From: Chitinasiproducens palmae
GTDB lineage: Bacteria; Pseudomonadota; Gammaproteobacteria; Burkholderiales; Burkholderiaceae
Direction of reading: 5' to 3'
DNA length: 64,000 nucleotides
Assembly (NCBI RefSeq): GCF_900095735.1
Contig: NZ_FNLO01000001.1
Span: 728,634 to 792,633, forward strand
The position numbers were made by a program, and so were the translations under genes. Shown piece after piece: positions 8,714-18,422 of this stretch; within the stretch, counting starts at the first letter, position 1, and every line of letters starts with the position of its first letter. The notes under the pieces are model-generated. The model had not been told where the DNA came from, made no database searches, and saw nothing but the letters and a program-made list of their open reading frames with translations.

Positions 8714-9649
8714 TCACCCTGACACGGCAAGGCGTTCGAGCAATCGGCTGGCAGGCTGTGCGACGTCAATGGCCACCGGCGCAGCAGGCGGCTGCAGCAT
8801 GCTGCCGTCCCACCAGTCGAAGCGGTAAAGCGCGCCGAACGCAAATGACGGCGGCGTCGAGCCGGCACCGAAGACGCTCTCGCCGCCACGGCGAACGCTG
8901 TCCGCCAGCCATGCAGGCAGTCGGAGATGGTAGGGGTTGCGCGCGACTTCCTTGCGATGACAGACCAGCGCACGCAGCATGTCCGCCACGTGCCGGTCTG
9001 CCAGTTCGAGCAGGCAGTTGGGCAGCGGCAGCGTACCCCAGAATTCGCTCTGCGCCAGACACAGCGGTCGCGCATGCAGCCGAAGCGCATCGATAGTGAG
9101 CGCGTGCGTGCCGATGTGCGTTGCAGAGCCGTCGCCACCGTGCGGACAGATCACCACCTGTGGGCGATATTGCGCGAACAATTCCGCCAGCCGCGCGGCA
9201 TCGGTGCGCCAGCCGGCTGGATCGGCGCCACGACGCGCGAGGGTCAGCGGCTGGCGGCCAGGCAGCGCAGCGTCGACGAGGTCGAATGCGAGGGTCGCGC
9301 AGGCTCGCTGCAGTTCGTGCCACCGCGCTGCCTGGCGCGCCACGTTGCTGCCGAGCGTCGCGGCTACGTTGACCACCTGGAAACCGGATTCTCGTTGCAA
9401 GCGCATGGCGAGGCCGCCGACCAGGCACTCGTCGTCCGGATGCGGCGAAATCAACATCACCACCGGAGCGGCCGCCGTATCAACGGCTTTGGCGGCCACC
9501 GGACGCGCGACGAGCACTGGGGCGACGCCATCGTCCAGCGGCAGCGATGCGGCCAGCAAGGCCCGATGCCGACGTACGAAGGTCATGAAAACGTCGGGTG
9601 GCGACGCGTCGTCGGGCAACTCAGGAAGCGGATTCGTCACGGATGTCAT
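8714..9649 (-). CDS. PIG-L/LmbE-family deacetylase
   Basis: A PIG-L deacetylase-like protein of about 311 residues. The zinc motif is visible as ISPHPDDE, followed by LGGLAMRL-type sequence, and a second His/Asp cluster (CPHGGDGSATHIGTH) sits where the family has its distal metal and substrate residues. Such enzymes remove N-acetyl groups from GlcNAc-like sugars. The start is uncertain: an ATG at 9649 is given, but a GTG at 9691 only 10 bp after the SMR gene is possible. It is the last gene of a leftward run with the SMR transporter. Confidence 0.78.
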   Translation of the reverse strand: MTSVTNPLPELPDDASPPDVFMTFVRRHRALLAASLPLDDGVAPVLVARPVAAKAVDTAAAPVVMLISPHPDDECLVGGLAMRLQRESGFQVVNVAATLGSNVARQAARWHELQRACATLAFDLVDAALPGRQPLTLARRGADPAGWRTDAARLAELFAQYRPQVVICPHGGDGSATHIGTHALTIDALRLHARPLCLAQSEFWGTLPLPNCLLELADRHVADMLRALVCHRKEVARNPYHLRLPAWLADSVRRGGESVFGAGSTPPSFAFGALYRFDWWDGSMLQPPAAPVAIDVAQPASRLLERLAVSG

Positions 9650-9701
9650 CGATGAGGGTCTGGCAGCGGGCGCGCCATGGTGCCCAGGCACGTCGCAGTC
9701 G

Positions 9702-10031
9702 TCAATGTCCTGCGGTCTTCGACAGCAGGTTGATGACCAGCACGCCGGCCACGATCAACGCCATGCCTGCGATCGCGGCCGCATCGAGGCGCTGTCCGAA
9801 CATGATCCAGCCGACGATCGAGATCAGCACAATACCGATGCCGGACCACATCGCGTAAGCGGTGCCGAGCGGCACCGTTCGCAACGTCAACGAGAGGAAA
9901 TAGAACGAGCAGCCATAACCCAGCACCACGAGAGCGGCCGGCATGGGCCGAGTGAAGCCGTCCGACGCTTTCAATGCGGAGGTCGCGATGATCTCCGCGA
10001 CGATTGCGATACCGAGAAAGACCCACTGCAT
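9702..10031 (-). CDS. Small multidrug resistance (SMR) family transporter
   Basis: A 109-residue protein with four hydrophobic helices. The membrane-embedded Glu13 (AEIIATSALKAS), equivalent to Glu14 of EmrE, is present, as are the YxxWSGIGIV-like motif in helix 3 (YAMWSGIG) and the usual length. Family members are proton-coupled exporters of quaternary cations or guanidinium. Which type this is cannot be settled by eye. It is followed closely by the PIG-L gene and preceded 30 bp upstream by the aldo/keto reductase. Confidence 0.9.
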   Translation of the reverse strand: MQWVFLGIAIVAEIIATSALKASDGFTRPMPAALVVLGYGCSFYFLSLTLRTVPLGTAYAMWSGIGIVLISIVGWIMFGQRLDAAAIAGMALIVAGVLVINLLSKTAGH

Positions 10032-10061
10032 GATTCCGTCCTGAAACTCCGTGATACGGTC

Positions 10062-11045
10062 CTACTTGAAGCCTGCCGGCGCCTGCGGCGCGTAATGCCG
10101 TTCGAGTGCCGCGATCTCATCGGCGCTCAGCACCAGATCGAGCGCCGCCACCGCGTCTTCGAGCTGCTGCGGCCGCGATGCGCCGACGATCGGCGCGCTG
10201 ACGACGGGCTTCGACAGAAGCCACGCGAGCGCGACCTGCGCGCGCGACACACCGCGCGCCTCCGCTATCGCGCCGACCGCATCTACGATGCCGCGTTGCG
10301 CCGTCTCGTTCGCCGTGTAGAGCGCCAGACCGACCTCGTCACGCGCGATCCGCTCGGTATCCTCGGCCCAGGCCCGCGCCAGGCGACCACGCGCCAGCGG
10401 ACTCCACGGCAGCACGCCGATACGCTGATCGAGACAAAGCGGATGCATCTCGCGCTCTTCCTCGCGCTGCAGCAGGTTGTAGTGATCCTGCATGGTCACG
10501 AAACGGGTCCAACCGTGCTTCTCGGCCAGATACAACGCTTTCGAGAATTGCCACGCGTACATCGACGAAGCGCCGATGTAGCGCGCCTTGCCTGCCTTGA
10601 CGACGTCGTGCAGCGCCTCCAGCGTTTCCTCGATGGGCGTCGTGTAGTCCCACCGGTGAATCTGGTACAGATCGACGTACTCGGTGCCGAGCCTGCGCAG
10701 ACTGTCGTCGATCGACTGCATGATTGCCTTGCGCGACAGCCCGCCGCCGTTCGGTCCGGGCCGCATCGGAAAAAACACTTTCGTTGCCAGCACGATGTCG
10801 TCGCGTCGCGCGTAGTCGATCAGCGCACGACCGACGATTTCCTCGCTGGTACCGTCCGAATAGCTGTTGGCGGTGTCGAAGAAATTGATGCCGGCGTCGA
10901 GCGCCTGCTTCAGCAGCGGCCGGCTGTCCTGCTCAGTCATGGTCCACGGATGCTTGCCGCGGTCCGGCTCGCCGTACGTCATGCAACCAAGGCACAGTTT
11001 CGATACGTCCACACCGGTGGCACCGAGCTTCACGTATTGCATCAT
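10062..11045 (-). CDS. Aldo/keto reductase
   Basis: A 327-residue (beta/alpha)8 NADPH-dependent oxidoreductase. The catalytic tetrad is visible as Asp57 (FFDTAN), Tyr62 (NSYSDG), Lys89 (LATKVFF) and His130 (YQIHRWD). The sequence resembles the AKR group of YajO/Tas-like proteins. Its ATG overlaps the stop of the preceding gamma-glutamylcyclotransferase-like gene as ATGA (11042-11045), so translation is probably coupled. The carbonyl substrate is unknown. Confidence 0.9.
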   Translation of the reverse strand: MMQYVKLGATGVDVSKLCLGCMTYGEPDRGKHPWTMTEQDSRPLLKQALDAGINFFDTANSYSDGTSEEIVGRALIDYARRDDIVLATKVFFPMRPGPNGGGLSRKAIMQSIDDSLRRLGTEYVDLYQIHRWDYTTPIEETLEALHDVVKAGKARYIGASSMYAWQFSKALYLAEKHGWTRFVTMQDHYNLLQREEEREMHPLCLDQRIGVLPWSPLARGRLARAWAEDTERIARDEVGLALYTANETAQRGIVDAVGAIAEARGVSRAQVALAWLLSKPVVSAPIVGASRPQQLEDAVAALDLVLSADEIAALERHYAPQAPAGFK

Positions 11046-11557
11046 GGTCTCCGCGTTTGTGAAGGGGACGCGCCGTCCGGCAACGTCCGGGCCGCCATGC
11101 CTTGCGAATCACGGGCACGGCGGTAAGCTACCCAGTCGCCACCCGCGATCGGCGGCTTGCCGACGGCAAAGGCAGGGTCGACAGGATAGAACTGACAGGG
11201 GCGAACGCCATCCACGACAGCGACGGCGGCGACGCGCCGTACGAAGCAGCTCGGCCGTTGCGGCGCGGACGCGTCATATCCCTCGATCGCATCGACCACC
11301 GGCAACAGCCGTACATCGATCCGGTACACCTCGCCGCGTACCATGCCGGCCGCCGCGGCGCTGGACACGCCGACGTCCTGAGCGGCCAGCATGCCCGGCC
11401 AGGCGCCGAAATCGACGAGCGTGCCGGGCAACGCGCCGCGACCGAGCGCAATCGGTGCCGGCAGGCTGTGCGTGGCGGCTGCCACCGCAAGATCGTTGCA
11501 TTCGCCCTCACGCAACGTGCCGTAGACGAACAGATCAACCAACGTATGTTCCGGCAT
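11042..11557 (-). CDS. Gamma-glutamylcyclotransferase-like (AIG2 fold) protein
   Basis: A 171-residue protein with the fold signature FVYGTLREGE near the N-terminus, a GTLVDFGAWPGM segment and a VRGEVYRID strand. A candidate catalytic Glu lies in IEGYD. These features match the GGCT/AIG2 superfamily, whose members cleave gamma-glutamyl peptides or amines to 5-oxoproline. The ATG at 11557 is preferred because it precedes FVYGTL by only a few residues. It overlaps the aldo/keto reductase start by 4 bp. Confidence 0.8.
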   Translation of the reverse strand: MPEHTLVDLFVYGTLREGECNDLAVAAATHSLPAPIALGRGALPGTLVDFGAWPGMLAAQDVGVSSAAAAGMVRGEVYRIDVRLLPVVDAIEGYDASAPQRPSCFVRRVAAVAVVDGVRPCQFYPVDPAFAVGKPPIAGGDWVAYRRARDSQGMAARTLPDGASPSQTRRP

Positions 11558-11628
11558 GGCTCGGCGCCGCTCACGCAAAGAACCATTCTCTCACCGTCTG
11601 GCGGCAAGCGTGCGGCTTCGCCCGTCAG

Positions 11629-12816
11629 TCAGGTCCAGGCGCGCGCTTCGAGGACTTCATGCGCGTGGCGGGCGATCACCTCTTCCTCATTGGTCGGTAT
11701 CACGCGCACCTCGATCGCGCTGTCGTCGCTCGAAATGCGCGATGCGTGCGCCACGTTGCGCGCAGCGTCCAGTCGCACGCCCAGCCAGGCAAGGTGCGCG
11801 CAGATCGAAGCGCGCACCGGCGCGGCATGCTCGCCGATGCCGGCCGTGAAGACCAGCGCGTCGAGGCCGCCCATCGCCGTGCCAAGCGCTGCCAGCGCCT
11901 GCGCGGTATAGAGGGCGAAGTAGTCGAGTGCCAACCGGGCATCGGCGCTGTCGTTGCCGATCAACTCGCGCATGTCGCCGCTGGTGCCGGACAATCCCGC
12001 CAGACCGCTTTGCTTGTACAGGAGCGCTTCGATTTCGCGTGCGTTCATACCCCGGTCCAGCATCCACAGCACCACGCCGGGGTCGAGCTGACCGGGCCGC
12101 GTGGCCATCGGAATACCGTCGAGCGCGCTGAAACCCATGCTGCTGCTGACACTGCGGCCATCGACCAGTCCGCACACCGACGCGCCCGCGCCCAAATGGG
12201 CCGCCGCAACGCGCCCGGCCGCGAGCGCCGGCCAATGCGTGCGCAGCTGCGACGCAATGTATTCGTATGATAGGCCATGGAAACCGTAACGCCGCACGCC
12301 CTCGGCATAGAAGCGGCGCGGCAACGCGAAGCGGTCCGCCACCGGGGGATGGCTGCGGTGAAAAGCGGTGTCGAAACAGGCGATCTGCGGCACGCCGGGC
12401 GCCATGCGCTGCACGGTGCGGATGACGGCGAGGGCCGCAGGCTGATGCAGCGGGGCCAACGGCACGAGCTGTTCCAGCTGCGCCAGCAGCGCCTCGTCGA
12501 TCAGCCGCGCTTCGCCGATGTCAGGCCCGCCGTGCACGACGCGATGCGCCACCGCGGATGGCGGCGCGCCCAGATGGTCGTGCAGCCATTCGCCGAGGAT
12601 CGACTGGGCTTGGGCCGCGTCATGTGCTTGCGCGGGCGCCAGCGCGCGACGAACCAGTTCGCCGCCCTCGTGATCCGCCGCCTCGAAGGCCGGTTCGGCA
12701 CTGCCGATACCGCTCAACTGGCCGCGCAGGCACACGTGCAGTCCGTCGCTGCGCCGCTCGAACAATCGGAATTTGAGACTGGAACTGCCGGCATTGACTA
12801 CGAAGAGTGTCTCCAT
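11629..12816 (-). CDS. ackA: Acetate kinase
   Basis: A 395-residue acetate kinase that converts acetyl phosphate plus ADP to acetate plus ATP. Family motifs appear in order: VNAGSSSLKF at the N-terminus, AHRVVHGG, FDTAFHRS, RYGFHGLSYEYIA, HLGAGASVCG and the C-terminal FTAGIGEH. The ATG at 12816 begins METLFVVNAGSSS and has a GAGG-type ribosome site. The substrate loop reads GIPMATRPGQLDPG, a variant of the usual MGTRSGDLDP. It is divergent from phosphoketolase, which supplies its acetyl phosphate. Confidence 0.95.
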   Translation of the reverse strand: METLFVVNAGSSSLKFRLFERRSDGLHVCLRGQLSGIGSAEPAFEAADHEGGELVRRALAPAQAHDAAQAQSILGEWLHDHLGAPPSAVAHRVVHGGPDIGEARLIDEALLAQLEQLVPLAPLHQPAALAVIRTVQRMAPGVPQIACFDTAFHRSHPPVADRFALPRRFYAEGVRRYGFHGLSYEYIASQLRTHWPALAAGRVAAAHLGAGASVCGLVDGRSVSSSMGFSALDGIPMATRPGQLDPGVVLWMLDRGMNAREIEALLYKQSGLAGLSGTSGDMRELIGNDSADARLALDYFALYTAQALAALGTAMGGLDALVFTAGIGEHAAPVRASICAHLAWLGVRLDAARNVAHASRISSDDSAIEVRVIPTNEEEVIARHAHEVLEARAWT

Positions 12817-13219
12817 CAGGACCTCGGACGGGAATACGGAGGAAACGCTGCTCAAGCACGCAACGACGCAACGGCGCAAGGACGCAACGACGAAAGGCCG
12901 AGGTTGCACCCGCGCGGCGCAAGCCCGTCGCGGGCCAGCAGGGCCCGCCGCGGCCGGGCGCGACGGCGCGGGCTCCATTCTACGCACGAGCGGCGCGAGC
13001 GCGGTCGCCGCTGCGCCGCCAACATGACCTTGGCGGCCCCGCTGCACCAGCCCTTCGCAGCATCGCACAGTGCGATGTCGCGCGGCCAGCGGATGGCCGG
13101 CGCGCTGACGCACGGTTGCACTTTCTCGCAAGCCTTGGCAGCATGAAACAGGATGCCAGCGTGCCGGCCGGCACGTCGCACGCTTGCCGTCTGTTTCCGT
13201 CCCATAAACCGGAGCCAGC
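12817..13219. promoter_or_regulatory. Divergent promoter region between ackA and phosphoketolase
   Basis: A 403-bp intergenic region that should hold both promoters. It includes short C/A/G-rich direct repeats near 12860-12895 (variants of ACGCAACGACG). No perfect dyad, riboswitch or small gene was recognised. The rightward ribosome site is weak (AAACCGGAGCCAGC before the ATG at 13220). Confidence 0.5.
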
Positions 13220-15784
13220 ATGTACACATTCAATGCGCGTCTGTCCAGCGCGGATCTGGGTAGCACCAGCGATACGCCGGAGGTCTCGCCGGAGGCCTCC
13301 GAACAAGCCTTCCGACAGGCGTCGCAGCAAGGCATCGCGGCGGGGCCGCTCAGCGACGACCTGCTCGACCGGATGCACCGTTACTGGCAAGCGGCCAATT
13401 ACCTGTGCGTCGGCCAGATCTACCTGAAGGACAATCCGCTGCTGCGGGAGCCGTTGCTTACCGCGCACATCAAGCCGCGCCTGCTCGGGCACTGGGGTAC
13501 TTCGGCCGGCCAGAACTTCATCTATGTGCACCTGAACCGCTTGATCAGCGAACAGCGATGCGAAATCCTGTACATCTCCGGTCCTGGGCACGGCGGCCCC
13601 ACGCTCAACGCCTGCGCGTGGCTCGAGGGCAGTTACAGCGAGGTACATCCTGACATCACGCCCGACGTGCATGGCATGCGCGCGCTGTTCCGAAGCTTCT
13701 CGACCCCCGGCGGCATCCCGTCGCACTGCGGCCCGCATACGCCGAACTCGATGCACGAAGGCGGCGAGCTCGGCTATTCGCTGGTCCATGCCTTCGGCGC
13801 GGTATTCGATCACCCCGGCCTGATCGCCGCCTGCGTGGTGGGCGACGGCGAAGCGGAAACCTGCCCGCTCGAAGGCAGCTGGAAAAGCGTGCGCTTCCTC
13901 GACCCACGTCGCGACGGCGCGGTGCTGCCCATCCTGCATCTGAACGGCTACAAGATTTCCGGTCCGACGCTCGAGGCCCGCACCGAGAACGCGGCCCTCG
14001 TCGACCTCTACCGCGGCCGCGGCTACGAGCCGATCATCGTCGAAGGCGACGACCTGCCCGGCATGCATCAACGCTTCGCGGCGGCGCTGGATCGCTGCCA
14101 CGCCGGCATCCGTGACATACAGGACAGGGCGCGACGCGGCGAAGCGCCGGTGGGCGATGCCGGCCGCACCGATGCGGTACGCTGGCCAATGATCATTCTG
14201 CGCAGCCCGAAGGGGTGGACCGGGCCCAAGGAAGTCGACGGATTGCCAGTCGAAGGGACGTTCCGCGCGCACCAGGTGCCGCTGGCGGGCGTCAACGAGA
14301 ACCCGGCGCACCTTGCGCAGCTCGAAGCATGGATGCGCAGCTATGCGCCGGAAGCGCTGTTCGACCGCGACGGCGCGCTGATCGAGCCGCTGCGAGCCCT
14401 GACGCCGCCAGCCAAGCTCCGCATGGGCGCGATCCCCTACGCCAACGGCGGACGCCTGCTGACTGCGCTGGAAATGCCCGAGTTCGGCGACTATGCGTTG
14501 GAGGTGCCCGGCCCCGGCCGCGTGATCGCCGAGGCACCGCGCAAACTCGGCGAGTTCCTGCGCGACATCATGCGGCGCAATCCACGCAACTTCCGCGTAT
14601 TCGGTCCGGACGAGACGAATTCGAACCGCCTCAACGCAGTATTCGAAGCGAGCGATCGCACGGCGTTTGGGCCGACGCTGCCGATCGACGATCACATCTC
14701 GGCGGGCGGCCGCGTGATGGAGGTGCTCAGCGAGCACCTGTGCGAAGGCTGGCTCGAGGGCTATTTGCTGACCGGCCGACACGGCATGTGGTCGACATAC
14801 GAAGCGTTTGCGCAGGTCGTCGACTCGATGGTGACGCAGCACGCGAAGTGGTTGCAGCAGTGCAGGGAATTCGCGTGGCGCCGCCCGCTCGCGTCGTTGA
14901 ACGTGCTGCTGACGAGCCACGCGTGGCGCAACGATCACAACGGTTTCAGCCATCAGTCGACGGGGTTCGTGGACAATGTGCTGCAGCGGCGCGCGGATGT
15001 CGTGCGCGTGTACTACCCGCCCGACTCGAACTGTCTTGTGAATGTGTTCGACCACTGCCTCCGCAGCCGGAACTACGTCAACGTCGTAACGGTGGGCAAA
15101 CAGCCTGATTTCCAGTGGCTGACCTTCGAGGCGGCGCTGGAGCACTGCTCGCGCGGCGCGTCGGCATGGGACTTTGCCAGCAGCGATGGCGACGGCGAGC
15201 CGGACGTGGTGCTGGCCTGCGCGGGCGACGTGCCAACCACCGAAGCGGTGGCTGCATCGTGGCTGCTGCAGAAGCACGTGCCCGGCATCCGTGTGCGCGT
15301 CGTCAACGTCGTCGATCTCGGCGTGCTGGCCAGCCCCGAGGCGCGCCCTCATGGCATGGATCACCAGTCCTTCGAGGCCCTGTTCACCCAGGACGTGCCG
15401 GTGATCTTCGCGTACCACGGCTCGACGTGGATCATTCACTCGATGGTGCACGGGCGCGCCAACGAGGCCCGCTTCCACGTGCGCGGTTTCGCGGACTACG
15501 GCACCACCACCACGCCGTTCGACATGGTCGTGCTGAACCGCATGAGCCGATACCATCTGGCCATCGACGCACTGCGTCATGTACCGCGCTTGCGCTCCAG
15601 CGCCAGCGACGCGTCGGACTTCTTCTCGGCGCAGCTGCGGCGTCACGACGCCTACATCCGCGAGCACTTCGAGGATATGCCGGAGATCCGCAACTGGCGG
15701 TGGACCGACGACTTCAGCGAGTCGGACACGCCGCCGCCGCTGGCCAAGGGCCATCCCCGCGCGCAGACGTTCTCGGACGCCTGA
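13220..15784 (+). CDS. xfp: Phosphoketolase (xylulose-5-phosphate/fructose-6-phosphate type)
   Basis: An 854-residue thiamine-diphosphate enzyme cleaving xylulose 5-phosphate or fructose 6-phosphate with phosphate to acetyl phosphate. Seen motifs include [23 protein letters not shown], the ThDP/Mg loop GDGEAE (Asp209) with LHLNGYKI, and a C-terminal domain with [15 protein letters not shown]. The block that usually reads ETGPLATSWHSNKF is here [14 protein letters not shown] (Cys215, Lys222), so this is a divergent member. It is paired with divergent acetate kinase, giving a short ATP-yielding route from sugar phosphates to acetate. Confidence 0.92.
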   Translation: MYTFNARLSSADLGSTSDTPEVSPEASEQAFRQASQQGIAAGPLSDDLLDRMHRYWQAANYLCVGQIYLKDNPLLREPLLTAHIKPRLLGHWGTSAGQNFIYVHLNRLISEQRCEILYISGPGHGGPTLNACAWLEGSYSEVHPDITPDVHGMRALFRSFSTPGGIPSHCGPHTPNSMHEGGELGYSLVHAFGAVFDHPGLIAACVVGDGEAETCPLEGSWKSVRFLDPRRDGAVLPILHLNGYKISGPTLEARTENAALVDLYRGRGYEPIIVEGDDLPGMHQRFAAALDRCHAGIRDIQDRARRGEAPVGDAGRTDAVRWPMIILRSPKGWTGPKEVDGLPVEGTFRAHQVPLAGVNENPAHLAQLEAWMRSYAPEALFDRDGALIEPLRALTPPAKLRMGAIPYANGGRLLTALEMPEFGDYALEVPGPGRVIAEAPRKLGEFLRDIMRRNPRNFRVFGPDETNSNRLNAVFEASDRTAFGPTLPIDDHISAGGRVMEVLSEHLCEGWLEGYLLTGRHGMWSTYEAFAQVVDSMVTQHAKWLQQCREFAWRRPLASLNVLLTSHAWRNDHNGFSHQSTGFVDNVLQRRADVVRVYYPPDSNCLVNVFDHCLRSRNYVNVVTVGKQPDFQWLTFEAALEHCSRGASAWDFASSDGDGEPDVVLACAGDVPTTEAVAASWLLQKHVPGIRVRVVNVVDLGVLASPEARPHGMDHQSFEALFTQDVPVIFAYHGSTWIIHSMVHGRANEARFHVRGFADYGTTTTPFDMVVLNRMSRYHLAIDALRHVPRLRSSASDASDFFSAQLRRHDAYIREHFEDMPEIRNWRWTDDFSESDTPPPLAKGHPRAQTFSDA

Positions 15785-16424
15785 GGCGTCCACGCGGTCC
15801 TCGCGTCCTGCCGGGCGCGAGGGGACAAGCGCCTTCTCGGGCAGCGCGCAGCGCCGAGCGCAGAGATCCGTCCGTGCCGATCATCCGGCGCCGGCGTTTC
15901 ACTGCGGCTCATGGACTCGTGGGCGCGATGGCCGGCACGTAATCGACACTGCGCCCTCGGCGCGCTGATCCCACGCCCGCAACGCCGCGCTGTCCGACGC
16001 CCGGTGACTTGCGTGGCCCCGTTCACCGCAGCGCACCCTGCGTTGCATCGCCGAGCGGCGGCTCGGCGCCGCCACGGCGCCCGCTGCGACCACTGCAACC
16101 ACTGCAACCCCTCCCCGGCGCTCACGGTCGGACCTGACGCTCCGCGCCCTGTCCAGTGGGCCAGCCTTTCTCCCCGCCGCCCACGCGCAGCTCGCGACGG
16201 CACGCGCCGCACCCTCGACGACGTCTTGCCGACCCGCGCACCGCGATGGCGCGTTGCCCGGATTGCGCGCCCGGTCGCGCACACGACAGGTGCACGCCGC
16301 GCCAGCGCAGTGCAACGGCATCGGCCTGCGGCTTGATGGCTTTCAGGACAGCGCTGCGCGCATCGCACCGCGAACGCCGCTTGGACAAGCCTTTCCCGTA
16401 CATTGCCGCTCCCAGCCGTTCGAG

Positions 16425-16439
16425 TGGCATGAGTCTTGT
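16425..16439 (+). promoter_or_regulatory. Possible sigma-54 (-24/-12) promoter of the urea-degradation operon
   Basis: TGGCATG-AGTC-TTGT fits the -24 half of the TGGCACG-N4-TTGC consensus very well but has T instead of C in the -12 GC doublet. It lies 39 bp upstream of the allophanate hydrolase start. Nitrogen control would make sense for urea use. Confidence 0.35.
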
Positions 16440-16453
16440 GTTGCGTTCTGCAA

Positions 16454-16465
16454 CTTGTACACAAG
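16454..16465. promoter_or_regulatory. Candidate GntR-type operator upstream of allophanate hydrolase
   Basis: CTTGTACACAAG is a 12-bp dyad (CTTGT-N2-ACAAG) ending 12 bp before the start codon at 16478 and overlapping the leader. The TTGTACACAA core resembles FCD/FadR-group operators. A related dyad precedes urtA (23274-23289). Confidence 0.5.
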
Positions 16466-16477
16466 AAGGGATACGAG

Positions 16478-18412
16478 ATGCTTGGCTGGACGATCGCTGA
16501 ATGGCTGGCTGCCTACCGTGACGGCGCAACGCCAGCCGAGTTGCTGCGGGCATGGCGTGCGCAGTTGCGAAACGAGCCGAACCGCCTGGCGAACGACGCG
16601 CGCGGCGAGGCGGACGCGGCGTGGATCGCGGTGATCGACGACGCGGGGCTCGACGCGCGCATCGCTGCGCTGGAAGCAATGTGCGCCGCCCGACCGCACA
16701 AGAAAGACGTCCTGCCCCTGTACGGCGTGCCGTTCGCGGTGAAGGACAACATCGACGTTGCCGGTTTCGATACAAGCGCGGGCTGCCCGGCCTTCGCCTA
16801 TCGTCCGCAGCAAGACGCCGCAGTCGTCGAACGTCTGGTTCGCGCCGGCGCGATTCCGGTCGGCAAGGCCAACCTCGATCAATTCGCCACGGGGCTGGTC
16901 GGCACGCGCACGCCTTTTGGCATCCCATGCAATACGTTCGATCGCAGCTATGTGTCGGGCGGCTCCAGTTCCGGCTCGGCGGTGCTCGTCGCGCAAGGGC
17001 AGGTGCCATTCTCGCTGGGCACCGACACCGCCGGCTCCGGACGCGTGCCTGCCGGACTGAACAACCTTTTTGCGATCAAGCCGACGCGGGGCGCGCTGAG
17101 CAACGTTGGCGTGGTACCGGCATGCCGGACGCTCGACTGCGTGTCGATCTTCGCGCTGGACGGCGACGACGCGCTGCGTGTCTACGACAGTTGCATCGGC
17201 TTCGACGCGCGAGACGGCATGTCACGCGCTTCTCCGGACGGCAGCGACCAGGACTTGCCGGTGACGCCACGCTTCGGCGTGCCGGCCACACCGGAATTCT
17301 TCGGCGACGCCATGTCGGCGGACGCGTTCGACGCGGTACTGGCGGCTGTCTCGGCCAGTGGCGCGACATGCGTGCCGCTCGACTTCAGCATTTTCGACGA
17401 GGTGGCGGCGTTGCTGTACGAGGGTCCGTGGGTTGCGGAGCGCTACGCGGCGATCCGCGCATTTGCGGCGCGCAACGAAGCCGCGATCGACCCGGTCGTT
17501 CGCGACGTCATCTTCACGGCACAGCGCTTCTCCGCCGCCGATGCGTTTGACGGCCTCTATCGCCTTGCCGACCTGAAACGACGCGCCGAGGGGCTGCTCG
17601 CACAAGTCGATGCGCTCCTGGTACCGACTGCGCCCACTCACCTCCGCATCGCCGATGTGCTCCGCGAGCCGATCCGACTGAACAGTCAGTTGGGCAAATA
17701 CACGAACTTCGTCAACCTGCTGGACTGGAGCGCGGTATCCGTGCCGGCCGCGCTGCGGGTCGACGGCCTGCCTTTCGGCGTGACACTGATCTCCGACAGT
17801 TGGCGCGAACGCGCGCTGTCACGCTATGCCCGCGCGTGGCATGCAACGCGCGGCTTGCCGCTTGGCGCAACGCAGCGCCGCTTGCCCGCGGGCCGCACGG
17901 CACCGTCTGCCACCCCTGCATCCGCAGCGATCCCCGCTGCTGCCTCCGCTGCCTCCGCCACCGCCGCCGTGCCGTCGGTGGCCACCGTCGCCGTCGAGTC
18001 GATCCGCGTCGCCGTTGTCGGCGCCCATCTGCGGGGCATGCCACTGAACCACGAGCTGACCAGCAGAGGGGCGCGCTTCGTCAAGGCGGCGCGGACCGCG
18101 AGCTGCTACCGCCTCTACGCATTGCCCGGCACCACCCCGCCGAAACCGGGATTGGTACGAGGTCACGACGGCGCAGCCATCGACCTCGAATTGTGGGACG
18201 TCCCGGCGGACCGCTTCGGCGGTTTCGTGCAGGGCATTCCCGCGCCGCTCGGCATCGGCACGCTGCTGCTCGACGATGACAGCGCGGTGAAAGGCTTCAT
18301 CTGCGAGCCGGCGGCGCTGGACGGCGCGCGTGACATCACCGCATTCGGTGGCTGGAAAGCATTCCTTGCAGAAGGCACAGAAGCGTCCGATGCACCCTCC
18401 TTCCCTTCCTGA
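16478..18412 (+). CDS. atzF: Allophanate hydrolase
   Basis: A 644-residue amidase-signature enzyme that splits allophanate into two ammonia and two CO2, the second step of ATP-dependent urea breakdown. The Ser-cisSer-Lys triad is visible: Lys89 (AVKDNIDV), the cis-Ser near 165 (GGSSSGS) and nucleophile Ser187 (GTDTAGSGRVPAG). After the amidase domain an Ala-rich linker (about residues 468-510) leads to the allophanate hydrolase C-terminal domain (VAVVGAHLRGMPLNHEL). The ATG at 16478 has an AAGGG ribosome site. Urea carboxylase follows 10 bp downstream. Confidence 0.93.
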   Translation: MLGWTIAEWLAAYRDGATPAELLRAWRAQLRNEPNRLANDARGEADAAWIAVIDDAGLDARIAALEAMCAARPHKKDVLPLYGVPFAVKDNIDVAGFDTSAGCPAFAYRPQQDAAVVERLVRAGAIPVGKANLDQFATGLVGTRTPFGIPCNTFDRSYVSGGSSSGSAVLVAQGQVPFSLGTDTAGSGRVPAGLNNLFAIKPTRGALSNVGVVPACRTLDCVSIFALDGDDALRVYDSCIGFDARDGMSRASPDGSDQDLPVTPRFGVPATPEFFGDAMSADAFDAVLAAVSASGATCVPLDFSIFDEVAALLYEGPWVAERYAAIRAFAARNEAAIDPVVRDVIFTAQRFSAADAFDGLYRLADLKRRAEGLLAQVDALLVPTAPTHLRIADVLREPIRLNSQLGKYTNFVNLLDWSAVSVPAALRVDGLPFGVTLISDSWRERALSRYARAWHATRGLPLGATQRRLPAGRTAPSATPASAAIPAAASAASATAAVPSVATVAVESIRVAVVGAHLRGMPLNHELTSRGARFVKAARTASCYRLYALPGTTPPKPGLVRGHDGAAIDLELWDVPADRFGGFVQGIPAPLGIGTLLLDDDSAVKGFICEPAALDGARDITAFGGWKAFLAEGTEASDAPSFPS

Positions 18413-18422
18413 CAGGATCGTC

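Larger units (their letters stand above)
15785..16477. other. 693-bp gene-free gap, contains promoter region of urea-degradation operon
   Basis: Several frames are open but translate into Arg/Pro/Ala-rich sequence without family resemblance, so I see no gene. The last 60 bases hold a sigma-54-like element and a dyad, listed separately. No rRNA, tRNA or guanidine-I riboswitch fold was recognised. Confidence 0.55.

Noticed and set aside
12980-15793. Very long leftward open frame (937 codons) opposite the phosphoketolase gene
   Set aside because: It is an antisense shadow produced by high GC3. Its translation is Arg/His/Ala-rich with no motif, whereas the rightward frame shows complete phosphoketolase motifs.
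16321-16477. Guanidine-I riboswitch upstream of the urea-degradation operon
   Set aside because: I could not find the conserved core segments (ACTGG...GGGACAAAAGCCC-type). A covariance-model scan would settle it.
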